Assembly: GCA_003184365.1 (NCBI GenBank)
Contig: NKYR01000106.1
Coordinates: 1-64,000 of the forward strand
Direction of reading: 5' to 3'
DNA: 64,000 nucleotides
Source of the DNA: Evernia prunastri
Taxonomy: Eukaryota; Ascomycota; Lecanoromycetes; Lecanorales; Parmeliaceae
The translations under genes and the position numbers were made by a program. The notes beneath the pieces are model-generated. The model saw only the letters and a program-made list of their open reading frames with translations. It made no database searches and was not told the DNA's origin. Below, piece after piece: positions 42,736 through 52,731 of this stretch. Numbering within the stretch: position 1 is the stretch's first letter; each line of letters starts with the position of its first letter.

Positions 42736-44648
42736 ATGTGTTGGCACGAGTTTTACCGATCGACTGCTTGTGGGCATGACTTCCCAAAGCTGCCACCGTC
42801 GGCCAAACCAAACGCATTCTTCAGGGACCAGCACCAGACCATCGCCGTTCCGCAAAGCCTGACCTGCACTCCGGTCAAGCTCGCTTTGAAGTTCTACCAC
42901 GACCAAGTGGTCTACCTACCGGCCGACAACAACTGTGGAGGCCAGGTGGAGATGCCCAAGTCGTGTCCCATCGTCCACACACCACCCGTCAGGCCAACCA
43001 AGAGAACGATCAGGGAACACCAGAAAGCGTGCACTCAGCTGAACAACGCCATGCTCAGCAATGGCCTCGGTCCTCAGCAAACTTCGCGAATCGAGATCGA
43101 TGCAGGTGTTCTCGACCAGTGCTCAAACCGCTCTAAGGAAGGGCAACACAATGCTGCAGCACTGCGACGGCACAAGGAACAACAATATCCGCTGAACATG
43201 TACGCGCATGTTCAGAGTGTCAAAGCTTACCAAGCACGAGACAGGGAACACATGTTACCCAATGTCTTATACACCAACGTGAACTTCGGCTGCGGAGGGC
43301 CTTTCTCCGCAGAATGCTTGACGGGATGGGATGGTGCCGGGTTACTGACGCACCGTCTGCACTTTTGGAGTGATGGGTACACTCACCCAAAAGCCTGCGA
43401 CAGTGAGTGCTTGAAGGGATGGAGTGGAGCGGACCTGGACGCGTATCGCTGGATGAATTGGGAAGGGCCCTATCCCGACGCTGCGGACAAGCCCAGGGAC
43501 TGGGCGAGGATCAACTATCCACAGTTTGCCCGTGAGTATGTGCTCAAGCACATACGTGAAACGGGACACTGGTATGCAGTCGACTACAGCAGTATCAGTC
43601 ACCGGCACGGTGAACAGTTCCACTGGAACGGCCATCGATACGTGAGGAAGAACGATCGAGGTCTTCGCGTACCGGAGACGGTGGTGGTGCCGGTGCCGGA
43701 GCTTCTCGATCAGGTCTTGCGCGGAATGAGACGGGAGACGGAGGAGGTCGATCGGGCTTCGATCGAAGACATCTTGGGACGGCTGCCTGAAGCCTTCGAA
43801 GAAGAGGAGCCTTCGTCAGGCGAGGGTCTGGAACCCCCGGCCGACAGCGCGGAGGAGTCTGAAGGTGCGTCAACCCTGGTGGACGAGCCGGTCCGAGGAG
43901 GGACCGAGTCGACACCGACGGAGACGCCAGAGATGGCGGAGGCACGGAGGCAGAGGGCGAGGAAGGAGATGAGGGAGAAGATCGCGAGGGATTTCTCTTC
44001 CAAGGGGAAGGAAAAGGCGGTTGAGGAAGAGGGTCAGAGCTGCCGAGATGAACACACACAAAAAATGAGATCACAGACTGACGTTTTGATAGGAACAGCG
44101 TCGGGCTCTGCAAACACACCTGCAGAAACCGGCAATGTCGAAGCCGATGGGGTCAATTTGACCAACCCAACAGGTACCAACACCCCTTTCTAACCCCTCG
44201 CCTCTCACTCACCCTCATTCTCACTCTCACACCTCACTCACACTCACGCTCTCACTCTCACTCGCATTTACACTCGCACTCGCACTCACACTCACACTCA
44301 CAATCTCACTCTCACTCGCATTTACACTCGCACTCACACTCACACTCAACACTCCCAATCCCACACCCACTCACCCTTCCCCTCCTCCTTGCTGTCCCCT
44401 TCATCCTCCCCCTCCCCCTCACCTCACCCCACCTCAACCCAAAGAACCAAACAAAAACTAACCCAACCCAACCCCCAGCTTCCCCCACCGCCCTCCCCTC
44501 CCCTCCCACCCTCTCGCCCCAACACCGCACACCCTCCCCACCAGCCATCAACCAATCACCCAGCAGCCCACCGCCCCACAACGTCGCTGCCGACCCGTAC
44601 GACACCGAGGAGGAGAGCTCGGGCGGGGTTGAGCTGAAGGGCGAATGA
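42736..44648 (+). CDS. MC-x-CGH-headed protein of unknown function
   Basis: ATG at 42736 in CCAGGACC-ATG context. The protein opens MCWHEFYRSTACGHDFP. Cysteines continue through the first half (SLTCTPVK, NNCGGQ, PKSCPIV, HQKACTQ, DQCSN, NFGCGGPF, ECLTGWDG, ECLKGWSG), with paired repeats ECLTGWDGAGLLTHR and ECLKGWSGADLDAYR. The second half is acidic and helical (MAEARRQRARKEMREKIARD). The open frame ends at 44193 (485 residues). I favour two introns: a 60-nt, frame-neutral one at 44033-44092 (ends CTGACGTTTTGATAG) and a 305-nt one at 44174-44478 spanning a CACTC-rich repeat. The last exon, 44479-44648, then encodes a plausible end, NVAADPYDTEEESSGGVELKGE being its tail. Splicing both gives about 515 residues. 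Function unknown. Confidence 0.65.
44207..44353. repeat. CACTC-type simple repeat
   Basis: Degenerate CACTCN hexamers with an internal duplication (the CTCGCATTTACACTCGCACT stretch occurs twice about 65 bp apart). In my preferred model this lies inside the last intron of the cysteine-headed gene. Confidence 0.8.
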
Positions 44649-45291
44649 TCTAAGCTCGCTTTTCGGGAAGAAGGCGCAGGAGAGCAACACCGGCAGCAGG
44701 GGGGGTTTTTGATTGAAGAAGAAGAAGAAGGGGAGAGGAGAGGAGAGGAGAGATCTCATTGGTAGATGGTTCGATGACGGAAACGCGGGGAATGGTTGAT
44801 GAGGATGAGGGCCATGGATGGATGGGTTTGACGCGTCCCGTCAGCCCACGCCTGGAGTTTCGAGGAGGGATAACGGAGCATCTACCAGGCGTTGCGTTTC
44901 CTGAGCATTTGGCACGGAGGTCTCGGTTCTGATTTTGTTTCCCCTTTTCCTTTTTTCTTTCCTTTTTCTTTTCTTTTCTCTTCTCCGTGGCTGCATTCGA
45001 CAGGAGCAGCGAGATTGTAAATAGTTTTCCATTCGCAGGATGCAGACCCTCCATCTTAACTCAAGGTCTGGGGGCCTGCATAGTCATCAGCATTACGGAT
45101 TTCTTTTCCAAATTCTTCACGAACTTCTGACGAGGAATGAATTAGATGGGTATCAAGCATATCTAAGCAATACAAACGTTTCCTCATAACACCCAATCCT
45201 TCCTTCCTCCTACTCTTCACCTCCCCCTTCCCTTCCTTTGCGCCTATACGCACTCCCGCTAATAGATTCCCGTTCTTTTTCACGTTGATCC
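44649..45291. other. Interval between convergent genes
   Basis: Holds GAA and GAGAG microsatellites (about 44,717-44,752) and a pyrimidine-rich CTTTTC tract (44,940-44,990). No coding signal. The alkaline-phosphatase repeat array begins at its right edge. Confidence 0.45.
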
Positions 45292-45294
45292 CTA

Positions 45295-45801
45295 GTGTAC
45301 AGCACCGCAATCAAATTCCAAACTCCTCTTGAAATCCCCTTGATAGTGATCCAGATCCGTCATCGTTTCTAACCCTCCGACTGGCGTTCCCAGCCAATGC
45401 TTAAATCTTGATGGGGTTGCTAGTTGGTCCTTGAGCTCTTTGGTCACGACTTCGATCTCCCTAGTGTACAGCACCGCAATTGCATTCCAAACCCCTCTTG
45501 AAATCCCCTTGATAGTGATCCAGATCCGTCATCGTTTCTAACCCTCCGACTGGCTTTCCCAGCCAATGCTTAAATCTCGACGAAGTTGCCAGTTGTTGCT
45601 TAAGCTCTTTGGTCACGGCTTCGGTCTCCCTAGTGCACAGCACCGCAATCGCATTCCAAACTCCTCTTGAAATCTCCCTGATAGTGATCCAGATCCGCCA
45701 TCGTTTCTAAACCATCGACCGGCTTTCCCAGCCAATGCTTAAATCTCGACGAGGTTGCTAGCTGTTCCTTGAGCTCTTTGGTGACGGCTTCGGTGTCCAC
45801 G
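45295..45801. repeat. 169-bp tandem triplication of the alkaline phosphatase 3' end
   Basis: Three head-to-tail units: 45295-45463, 45464-45632 and 45633-45801, each 169 bp. The innermost unit (45633-45801) is the native C-terminal coding sequence of the phosphatase, and the native stop codon sits at its distal edge. The other two lie beyond the stop. On the minus strand each extra unit still encodes a complete C-terminal tail (T/I-E-x-VTKELK ... FKHWLG ... LETMTDLDHYQGDFKR ... CGAVH-stop) with only a few substitutions. The two outer copies share VGGLETMTD against the native VDGLETMAD. Because 169 is not a multiple of three, each copy is in a different phase. Confidence 0.93.
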
Positions 45802-47533
45802 TCTAGATACTCCCGTAAGAATACGCCGATTTCCGTGTTCTCGTGGTTGCCGATGAGAGGACCGGCGTGTTTTGGGTTGGAGGCGTAGATGTTTACGTCG
45901 ACGGCTACACCATTGTCAGTCCCACTATGCTCCGATTGAAGAGAGGCGAGGGGAGGGGAGGGAACATACCAGAATGGCCATGCGTAGTCCACCCAACCTG
46001 GGCTCTCCGGCTAATAATATCCGCAAAGATGTAAGATGCAGGCCAAGGGTCCGAGTTATCTATCAAACGCTTTATCTCATCATCAGTGGCATCGTAGACC
46101 CCGAGTCCTTGTTCGATGAGCTTTTCTCGGATGAATGTGGCCAAGTCTTCTCTTGATCCTTTGCCCTGCTCTGCGAGGTGGTCTCGGAGCTGGTAGGCGA
46201 GATTCTCGGCGGAGTGGGAGGAGTTAATGAGCATATCTGGGTACCAACGGTAGATGGGATATGCGTCATGGAGTTCTATGAGTTATGTTAGCTGGGGTCT
46301 TGGTTCTTCATAATAAAGATGCTTACGTCGAGCCGTCGCCAATCCACCTGTCTCATGGTCACTGGTGCCGACCAGTACACCCTCTACAGTATCCTTGTCT
46401 AAGAAGTCTAGAACACTGGCAAAGACCTGGTCGTATGCTAGAACCTCATGCACCTGTGCGACAGGATCATTCCCATGACCAGCATGATCAATTCTGCTTC
46501 CCTCAATCATGAGGAAGAAGCCCTGATCGCTGTCCTGCGTAGCATCGCTTAGAGCCCTCAGTGCAGTCCGTGCCATTTCGTCAAGAGAAGGGTAGACATC
46601 ACCCAGATTCCTTCGGTCGACCTCATAGGGAATATCCGTTCTCGCAAACAATCCAAGCAGCGGCAACTTGACGCCACTGCCAAATTTAAGCCCATCGAAG
46701 CTTTCTCGATCATCCACGTAGCTGAACCCGTTCTTCTTCGCCATGGCCACAACGTCCTTATCATCGTCTCTGCAAGACCCGTCTGTGTTATTAGGCAGGA
46801 AATGACATCGGCCTCCCCCAAGCATGAGATCCAAAACTCTTCCTAATGGATGTTCTCCGATCTCCTGCTCTGCGATAAGGTCTTCTTCTGATCTCTGGTT
46901 CACATGTGCAGCAAAGCACGCAGGCGTAGCATCTGTAATGCGTGTCGTAACCACCAGTCCCGTCATGTATCCCGCCTTCTTCGCAGCCTCGAGCACGGTC
47001 CCGCAGGGCGAATGATCGGGTAGCACAGATATCGCATGGTTATAGCTCTTCATTCCACACGAGAAGGCCGTAGCACCAGCTGCAGAATCAGTGATCAGAC
47101 TCGATGTGCTCCTTGTTCTCGAGGACCCAATAAGATGCTGATCCAGAACCAGAACATCATCAACCGGCAAGCCGCTCTCTGTCTGTCTGAAGCTCCTTGT
47201 CAAGGACAAGCTAGTCGGCCCCATACCATCAGATACCATGAATATTAGGTTCCTTTTTCCGCTCGGCTTCCCATTCTCTCCCCATCCGCCCGACTTCGCT
47301 GGATGCGACGTCTGCTGGTGTTGGTAGAGAACCGCAAGGACGATCACGGCGACTGTAGCGATGGCGGCCCAAGCAAGTAACCCGATTTCTCGCCAGAAAG
47401 GCCAGCCATATTTGCTCTGCTGGGGTTTATGTTGACCAGTCAGTAATGCGTCCTCCTCTTCCACATGTCGTTCGCTGGATTGCTCAGAGGAAGGGCGGTC
47501 TTCGGAGAGGAGGGGCTCCTGGCTTTTGGGCAT
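45630..47533 (-). CDS. pho8: Vacuolar-type alkaline phosphatase
   Basis: Hydrolyses phosphate monoesters in the vacuole, using two Zn and one Mg ion. Exons are 47533-46327, 46275-45970 and 45904-45630 (introns of 51 and 65 nt, GT-AG), giving 595 residues. A cytosolic acidic N-terminus precedes one transmembrane helix (about residues 50-70), the type II layout of yeast Pho8. Motifs in order: SDGMGP (metal Asp near 102), TDSAAGATAFSCG (nucleophile Ser150), IEGSRIDHAGHGND (metal ligands), TSDHETGGLATAR near intron 1, and WTTHGHS|AVDV across intron 2, supplying the late His. The C-terminal tail FKHWLGKP...DHYQGDFKR is triplicated downstream. Convergent with the cysteine-headed gene. Confidence 0.95.
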
Positions 47534-47870
47534 GATGACTTAGAAATGAGATTTTGCCAGGATTCAATAGGAATGCGACAACGGCGTCGAAGACATTAGG
47601 TTCAAGCGAGGATCTGAAAAGGTTGGGTGAGATGTTACTGTCATGCTCTGTGCTGTTGAGGTGTCATTTCAACCAGATTTCATCCTGTGACATGTTGTAG
47701 GATTGTTCGGACATGACATGGCAATTGACGGCACGACAGCTCGGACAGAATTTAGAAATCTACATATCTACCTAGGTACAAGGTCGTAGGTACTCATGCT
47801 CACATGTATTGATCCTAACAGAATAATCCGTGCATAGTTACAGTCGAACCAGTCTCGATCATACCCAGTC

Positions 47871-48836
47871 TCAAGGACAAGCCTCAACCCAATCATCCAA
47901 ATCCATCTCCTTCAACACCGTCTCAAACCCTCTAGCATCTGCATTACCACAGATACTACCCACCTTCTGTGCTGCCACATTTGGCGCCCCATCCGGATAT
48001 TCAATATGGAACACCGGCTTCCCCGCTTCCACAAAGGGTCGCCAGGTATCGCACTCCCCATACTGGGTACACTGCTCGTTCACGGCCCATTGCATCTTTT
48101 CCAACACCTGCGGGATGATCTCCCCTGCGTTCTTTAGGCCGACCGACAGGTTCCGTGCATGAGCCGCATCCGCTAGGAAGTGTACATAATCCACAGCATC
48201 CGCCTGCGTCAGGCCGAGACCGTTTCCGTTGGCGTATCCATCCACGTTGTCAGGATCGACACCATCACAGCCCTTCGTTGCAGCCAGATCAAGCCGCGAA
48301 AGCATGATGTTGCGGACGTTGGTGGAATTGGGATTGACCCACCATTCGCCCGCCCAACCATCAAGCGGTTTCCCAAGGTCGGTCTTGTTATTGAAGGACG
48401 CGGCGTCAGGGCGCCAATCCTCGTAACTGCCGGCCGAGAAGTAGCAGATGACCTTTCGACCCTGATCGTGAAGATCGGCGACGGTGGTAACATCGTTGTC
48501 GAACAAATCGATGTCATAAACGGAGGCATTGAAGGTAGTGTTCGTGAGAGGATGCGCTAGTTCGATTTGCTAGGAGGTGGAGATGGTGGGAGACCAATAC
48601 GAGCTGTTCGTAGGGTTGGTGCTTGTATAATTACTTGCTACATCCGATGACGATGATGATGAGGAAGATGCGCCGCCAGTTGAGCTACCATTTGTCAGGT
48701 CGACGCCTAAGCCGATGCTAAGGGCAATGGCAACAAGGATGGCTGCACCAACCAGAAACAGTTTCCAAGGCTTGAAACGGGTCTTATGGCAGGATCCATG
48801 TGGAGCACCGCCTTTCTCCAACATACAATTTTCCAT
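47871..48836 (-). pseudogene. Membrane-anchored GH114 endo-alpha-1,4-polygalactosaminidase interrupted by an in-frame TAG
   Basis: Two blocks in one frame are separated only by a TAG at 48572-48570. Block 1 (48836-48573) encodes 88 residues with a single transmembrane segment (about 24-46) and a Ser/Thr stalk. Block 2 continues without a gap: QIELAHPLTNTTFNASVYDI, then DLFDNDVTTVADLHDQGRKV, ICYFSAGSYEDWRPDA, GVDPDNVDGYANGNG and SVGLKNAGEIIPQV. These are the hallmark strands and acidic residues of GH114/TIM-barrel glycosidase-like proteins. Fungal relatives have a Trp-Gln pair where this reads stop-Gln, so TGG to TAG is the simplest change. Alternatives are stop readthrough (TAG followed by CAA) or a weak 72-nt frame-neutral intron from GTAGCA to CCTCCTAG. 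The rest of the gene is undamaged, so any loss is recent. Confidence 0.8.
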
Positions 48837-49552
48837 GCTGCGAGGTCTTATACGGAAGGCTGCCGCATGACTGTCAATAGGAGGATTGAAATGGTTTCAA
48901 GAAGCAATGCAAGAAAACGGGCTTCGTGAACGAGAGTTGCGCTGCTATCGAGCTGAAGACATGGTCTAGAAATTTGACGTTGCGCAAAGGACACAGAATT
49001 CAAAGTGTAAGACGTCGAAGAGATCTGCCTGCTACGAAGTTTAGGAAAGGAGGATCATGGTATATCTCTAGGACAGTGCATAATTCAGATGGAGAGGGCT
49101 GAAAGGCGTGTCGCCGACACTACACAGCAAAAGACGCAAACTTCCTTTAATTCCTCAGCAGGTTAATCATGATTCAGCAAAGGGATCGAGTTCTGAAACA
49201 TCATGGGTATATATTTCTTGTGCCTGCAAAGCCTAGAACGTGGTTTTACGCTAGATTGGTCCCTAGCGCTGGGGCCACAAACTCTCTCCAGATTGTGGAG
49301 GCGCAGGCTCTTGTGCCTCTCCGTCTCTCAGAACAGAAAGGCTGATTTGAGTTATTCATACACAGAAGCGAATTATGGTCATTTCTACCGATGCGCTTGA
49401 GAGAAATGCCCTTGACGAGGACGAGACGTATCACTGTGCATCTGTACCAAAGAAATCGCAGGATGAATAGCAGATAGCAAGATACAGCACCAGTCGCTGG
49501 TCGTGATTCGTATTCGTCGCAGACATGATCTCAGTTGCCCGTATTCAGTACC
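48837..49552. other. Gene-free interval
   Basis: Upstream region of the GH114 gene and downstream region of the permease, both on the minus strand. No repeat or coding signal seen. Confidence 0.4.
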
Positions 49553-51211
49553 TTACCTGCCCAGTCTCCTCAGCTCAAGCCATCGAAGTGGCGGATACAC
49601 AAGAGCAGCCCATGAAAACCCAACATAGTTGCCCATCTGCCCGGAGCATTAGCACATGTCTAAGTATAGCAAGTGACACACTTCATTGAGAAATATAGGG
49701 AGAAAGACAAAACACACATCAGCTCCATACTCTCCTACTTGCTTCGCTATCGGTCCAATGTACCAGACCTGAGCCATACACAGAATCGCTCCTGCCCACC
49801 CGACAAGGAATGCGATGAAGGCTGCAATCCCAACCGGCAGCTTGTTTTGTTGGTTCCAGACTGTCCAATCGTATCCTGTCCTCCTTCGGAAGATGATATG
49901 CTCCTCTAAGATGATGGCAATCCAGATCGCGAGCCAGTATCCCATTAGAGCCAGGAAGTTCGTAAAGATTTCGCTCAGATGATCCCGACCAGCAAGCGCA
50001 CACACAGTGTAGATGATGACACCGAAAGTGTTCCAGACGAATCGTGGTACCTTTTGAGCCGTTCCGCCCAAAATTTGAAAGTCAATGCCGCTCGAATATG
50101 TTGGATAGATTGTGTTTGCTATCAGGCCAAGAGCAATGACGACACCAAGGAATTTACCAAAGCCGTGCAGTGAGGAGAAACCTTCAACTAGGAGGTTCCC
50201 TTGACCACTTGAATACGCTGCAGAGTAAGCGGCGTTAGTGGTCACGCCAGAGGCAAGGCCAATACCGGCAATGAGCGCGAAGCTGAAAGAGGAGACCAGA
50301 CCAAGCAAGGAGGCGAAAAACAGGGGCAGCCGCGGCGTAGATGGTGGGTAATAGACGAAAAAGTCCGCGGCACCACCGGCGTAGGTGATTGCTGCGCTAA
50401 AGCAGATGGAGAAGAATGATAGACGGTTACCAACCCTGGTCCGAGGATCTCCTGCAGTCGGCGTGGCCAGATCGAACTGGGACGCAGAGACACCGTACAG
50501 AATGCTGATTGCGATAAGCTGTGGAAGCCATGCATACCGCATGTACATATGGTATATCGAGATGCCAAAGGTGGTAATGACCCAGCCAATGATTGCGACG
50601 ATGATAATTCCAACGACCACAGACAGATGTCCGTTAGACGATACAGCCGATAGGATTTGGCCTGCCACGACTAAATCAATCATAGAGTATCCCAGAAGCA
50701 CGATAAGATTGAGCAGCACGATCAGCTTGCTCGGCCACCATCCGAAAGTATATCGAGTGAAGATCATAGTGCGGTTTCCCGATACTGGACCCCAAGTGAC
50801 AATGTAGGAAACAGCGAGACAGCCCAGCAAAGACCCAAAGACAGCACATAATGCCGCATCTTTGAAGCTGAGATAGTAAACTGTTGGCGCAAGCATTCCA
50901 AGGGTAATGTTGACGGCGGCAAGGTTAACAGAAACCCACATAAGGAAGGCTTGGATATAGTCCTTCCATGTCTGCGCGTGGGTTTCGTGTGGCTCGACTC
51001 GCTGCACCCCTCGTGCTTCGAGGTTGTACTTGATCAGTTGCCGCTCGACTTGGCTCAAGTACAGACCCAATTTGCCCAAAAGCTTTGTTGGTTTTGTTGG
51101 TGAGTGCGCCCGGGCTGTCTGCTTCGACCTGTCACTGGATGTATCAACCCCCATTCCATCTTTCTCTACTCCTTTCTCCACGTCCTCTAACATGGGCGAT
51201 AGAGTTGCCAT
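49553..51211 (-). CDS. NCS1-family (purine-cytosine permease type) transporter under TPP riboswitch control
   Basis: Plasma-membrane proton symporter family for nucleobases and related vitamins. Exon 1 is 51211-49718 and exon 2 is 49636-49553 (81-nt intron from GTGTGT to GGGCAG), giving 525 residues. Splicing replaces an artefactual tail with MGNYVGFSWAALVYPPLRWL-type sequence normal for Fcy2-like permeases. About 12 transmembrane segments follow a 90-residue cytosolic leader. Typical blocks are SQVERQLIKYNLEARGVQRV, WGPVSGNRTMIFTRYTFGWW, YAGGAADFFVYYP and ANTIYPTYSSGIDFQ. The start codon lies 6 nt after a leader-intron acceptor (TTACTGACTCTTACAG). That intron holds a TPP aptamer, so thiamine, a pyrimidine/thiazole precursor or a related compound is the most likely substrate. 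This is inference from regulation, not from the protein. Confidence 0.93.
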
Positions 51212-51267
51212 TACGCTCTGTAAGAGTCAGTAAAATTAAGACTTCTGATTATCGAACGTGACAGCAA

Positions 51268-51357
51268 GATTCTTTCGCTGGAATGATCCAGATCAAGTTC
51301 GACCGTTTGTTCTCAGCCCAAGAGCTTCGTAGTCCGTTACAGCTCCCTTTATGAACC
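51268..51357 (-). promoter_or_regulatory. TPP riboswitch (THI element) in the permease leader intron
   Basis: Read on the minus strand, all conserved parts are in order: P1 5' strand GGTTC (51357-51353), hairpin GAGCT...AGCTC, the pyrimidine-sensing GGGCTGAGA (about 51318-51310), then TGATCTGGATCATTCCAGCG (about 51295-51276) with GATCTGG and CCAGCGAAAG forming the pyrophosphate-binding arms, and P1 3' strand GAATC (51272-51268), which pairs with GGTTC using one G-U. Fungal TPP riboswitches act by changing splicing of leader introns, and here the aptamer lies about 50 nt upstream of the 3' splice site. By homology it should bind thiamin pyrophosphate and reduce permease expression when thiamine is plentiful. 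Confidence 0.93.
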
Positions 51358-51424
51358 ATCGAAGGGCAGAAAACGGGTTGGATGCAACGAGACGACAAAG
51401 TCCTGGGCACCGGTTGCATGCGTG

Positions 51425-51475
51425 TCATGGCACATTACCTTGATCATTGGATTGTCTTCCTTTGTTACTCGGCAT
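51425..51475 (-). other. Upstream ORF in the permease leader
   Basis: A 16-codon frame (MPSNKGRQSNDQGNVP) starts at 51475 and stops at 51425 in unspliced RNA. A good 5' splice site (AAG|GTAATG, donor at 51438) lies within it, and an alternative donor (TAG|GTATTT at 51503) lies upstream of its ATG. The shared acceptor is at 51218. Choice of donor decides whether this uORF is kept. A separate leader intron (GTAAGC at 51621 to CATCACAG at 51511) is also plausible. Confidence 0.55.
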
Positions 51476-52002
51476 GATGTGCGGATTCACTCGGATGAAA
51501 TACCTAATATCTGTGATGGGTTGCAGCAGACCTGGCGAAAGTGTCAGTCTGGTCCAAAACCGGGCGAGCTCCTGTACAAAGTGGCGGAGTCTCAGTAGAT
51601 TGCATTGCATGGAGAGCTTACCAAAACAACCAACAGCAACTGCCTTTTCTGTAAGATCAGTAATCAGAAAAGCTCAAGTATTTCGTGATGCCTAGAGAAG
51701 CCCGAAGATGATCGGAGAGGCGATAGTGTACCACACTGAATAGCAAATGTAGAACCTCCAGTGGGAAGGAAAGTGTAGAGAAATATATAGCTAGAAAAGA
51801 AGAAAAAATGGTTGGTTCAGAGAATTATCAATAGCGCATGATGACGTGGGGAAGAGACGGTACAACATAGAGTACGAGTAGACTAGACTCTCAACTCTAA
51901 GGTAGACAACAACCTCCAATTGCTTCAAGAACGAAGCCATTTTTCAAATCCACCTACTCAAACCCGAATAAGAAACCACTTCAAATCCACCAAACTACGA
52001 CC
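51425..52002. other. Divergent promoter of permease and NDUFAF3-like gene
   Basis: Contains the permease leader with its splice sites and, on the right, the short upstream region of the NDUFAF3-like gene. No other element recognised. Confidence 0.4.
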
Positions 52003-52731
52003 ATGCTTGCCCCAAGCATTCCCCTCCTCCGCGCCCTCAGAGCCACCGAAGCAATCCGACCAACCCTCCCTCTCCGCCAACAACCACCCCACCTCCCCAA
52101 ACCCTTCTCCTCATACTGCCCCCAACCCACCAACCGCCCGCCCCGCTCCCTCCGAACCACCAATCCCCACAACCGCACGCGCCCCCTCTCAACCACCCCG
52201 ACCCCGCTCTCCGCCTCCTCACCCCCCACGACGACGGACCGCGGCCCCACCTCCACCGAATCCACCCAGACAGATTTCAGCACCATGGACGTATTCTCCA
52301 ACGCGCCCGCCCCCACCGCCTCCATCGACGCCTGCCTCCCCGACGGCTTCCACCTCGACAACGGGGTCAAGATCACCGGCGGCGCGGGCCTGCTGCTCGT
52401 GGCCGGGGAAGCGTTCGCGTGGCGGCCGTGGGCAGCGGGCGGGCGCGGGCAAACGCTGCTGAACGGCAAGGGCCAGTGGGATACGGGGGAGGGGGCGTGG
52501 GGGGTGCTGAGGCTGGTGTGGCCGAAGCCCGATTTGCTGATACTGGGGCTGGGGCCGGGCATGCGTCCCGTGGCGCCGGAGACGAGGGGGTACATCAATG
52601 CGATGGGGATCAGACTTGACGTGCAGGATACGAGGAATGCGGCTGCGCAGTTCAATCTGCTGGCTACGGAGAGGGGGGTGGGCAATGTGGCGTGTGCTTT
52701 GATACCTGTGGGGTGGAAGGAGCCTAGGTGA
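52003..52731 (+). CDS. Mitochondrial complex I assembly factor, NDUFAF3/DUF498 family
   Basis: Single exon, 242 residues, ATG at 52003. The first 80 residues are rich in Arg, Ser, Thr and Pro and almost free of acids, as in a mitochondrial presequence. The rest is a Mth938/DUF498 domain: DGFHLDNGVKITGGAGLLLV, then GEAFAWRPW and a WPKPDLLILGLGPGMRPV block followed by GYINAMGIRLDVQDTRNAAA, QFNLLATERGVGNVACALIP. Human NDUFAF3 acts with NDUFAF4 early in assembly of the matrix arm of NADH:ubiquinone oxidoreductase, and the fungal orthologue presumably does the same. It is divergent from the permease. Confidence 0.9.
   Translation: MLAPSIPLLRALRATEAIRPTLPLRQQPPHLPKPFSSYCPQPTNRPPRSLRTTNPHNRTRPLSTTPTPLSASSPPTTTDRGPTSTESTQTDFSTMDVFSNAPAPTASIDACLPDGFHLDNGVKITGGAGLLLVAGEAFAWRPWAAGGRGQTLLNGKGQWDTGEGAWGVLRLVWPKPDLLILGLGPGMRPVAPETRGYINAMGIRLDVQDTRNAAAQFNLLATERGVGNVACALIPVGWKEPR

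Noticed and set aside
44389..44637. 82-residue Pro/Ser-rich frame near the end of the cysteine-headed gene
   Set aside because: Wrong phase; the neighbouring phase gives a better acidic tail that splices to the upstream exon.
49673..49909. Alternative end of the permease at 49649
   Set aside because: Reading through the 81-nt intron gives a tail unlike any NCS1 permease; splicing restores the family C-terminus.
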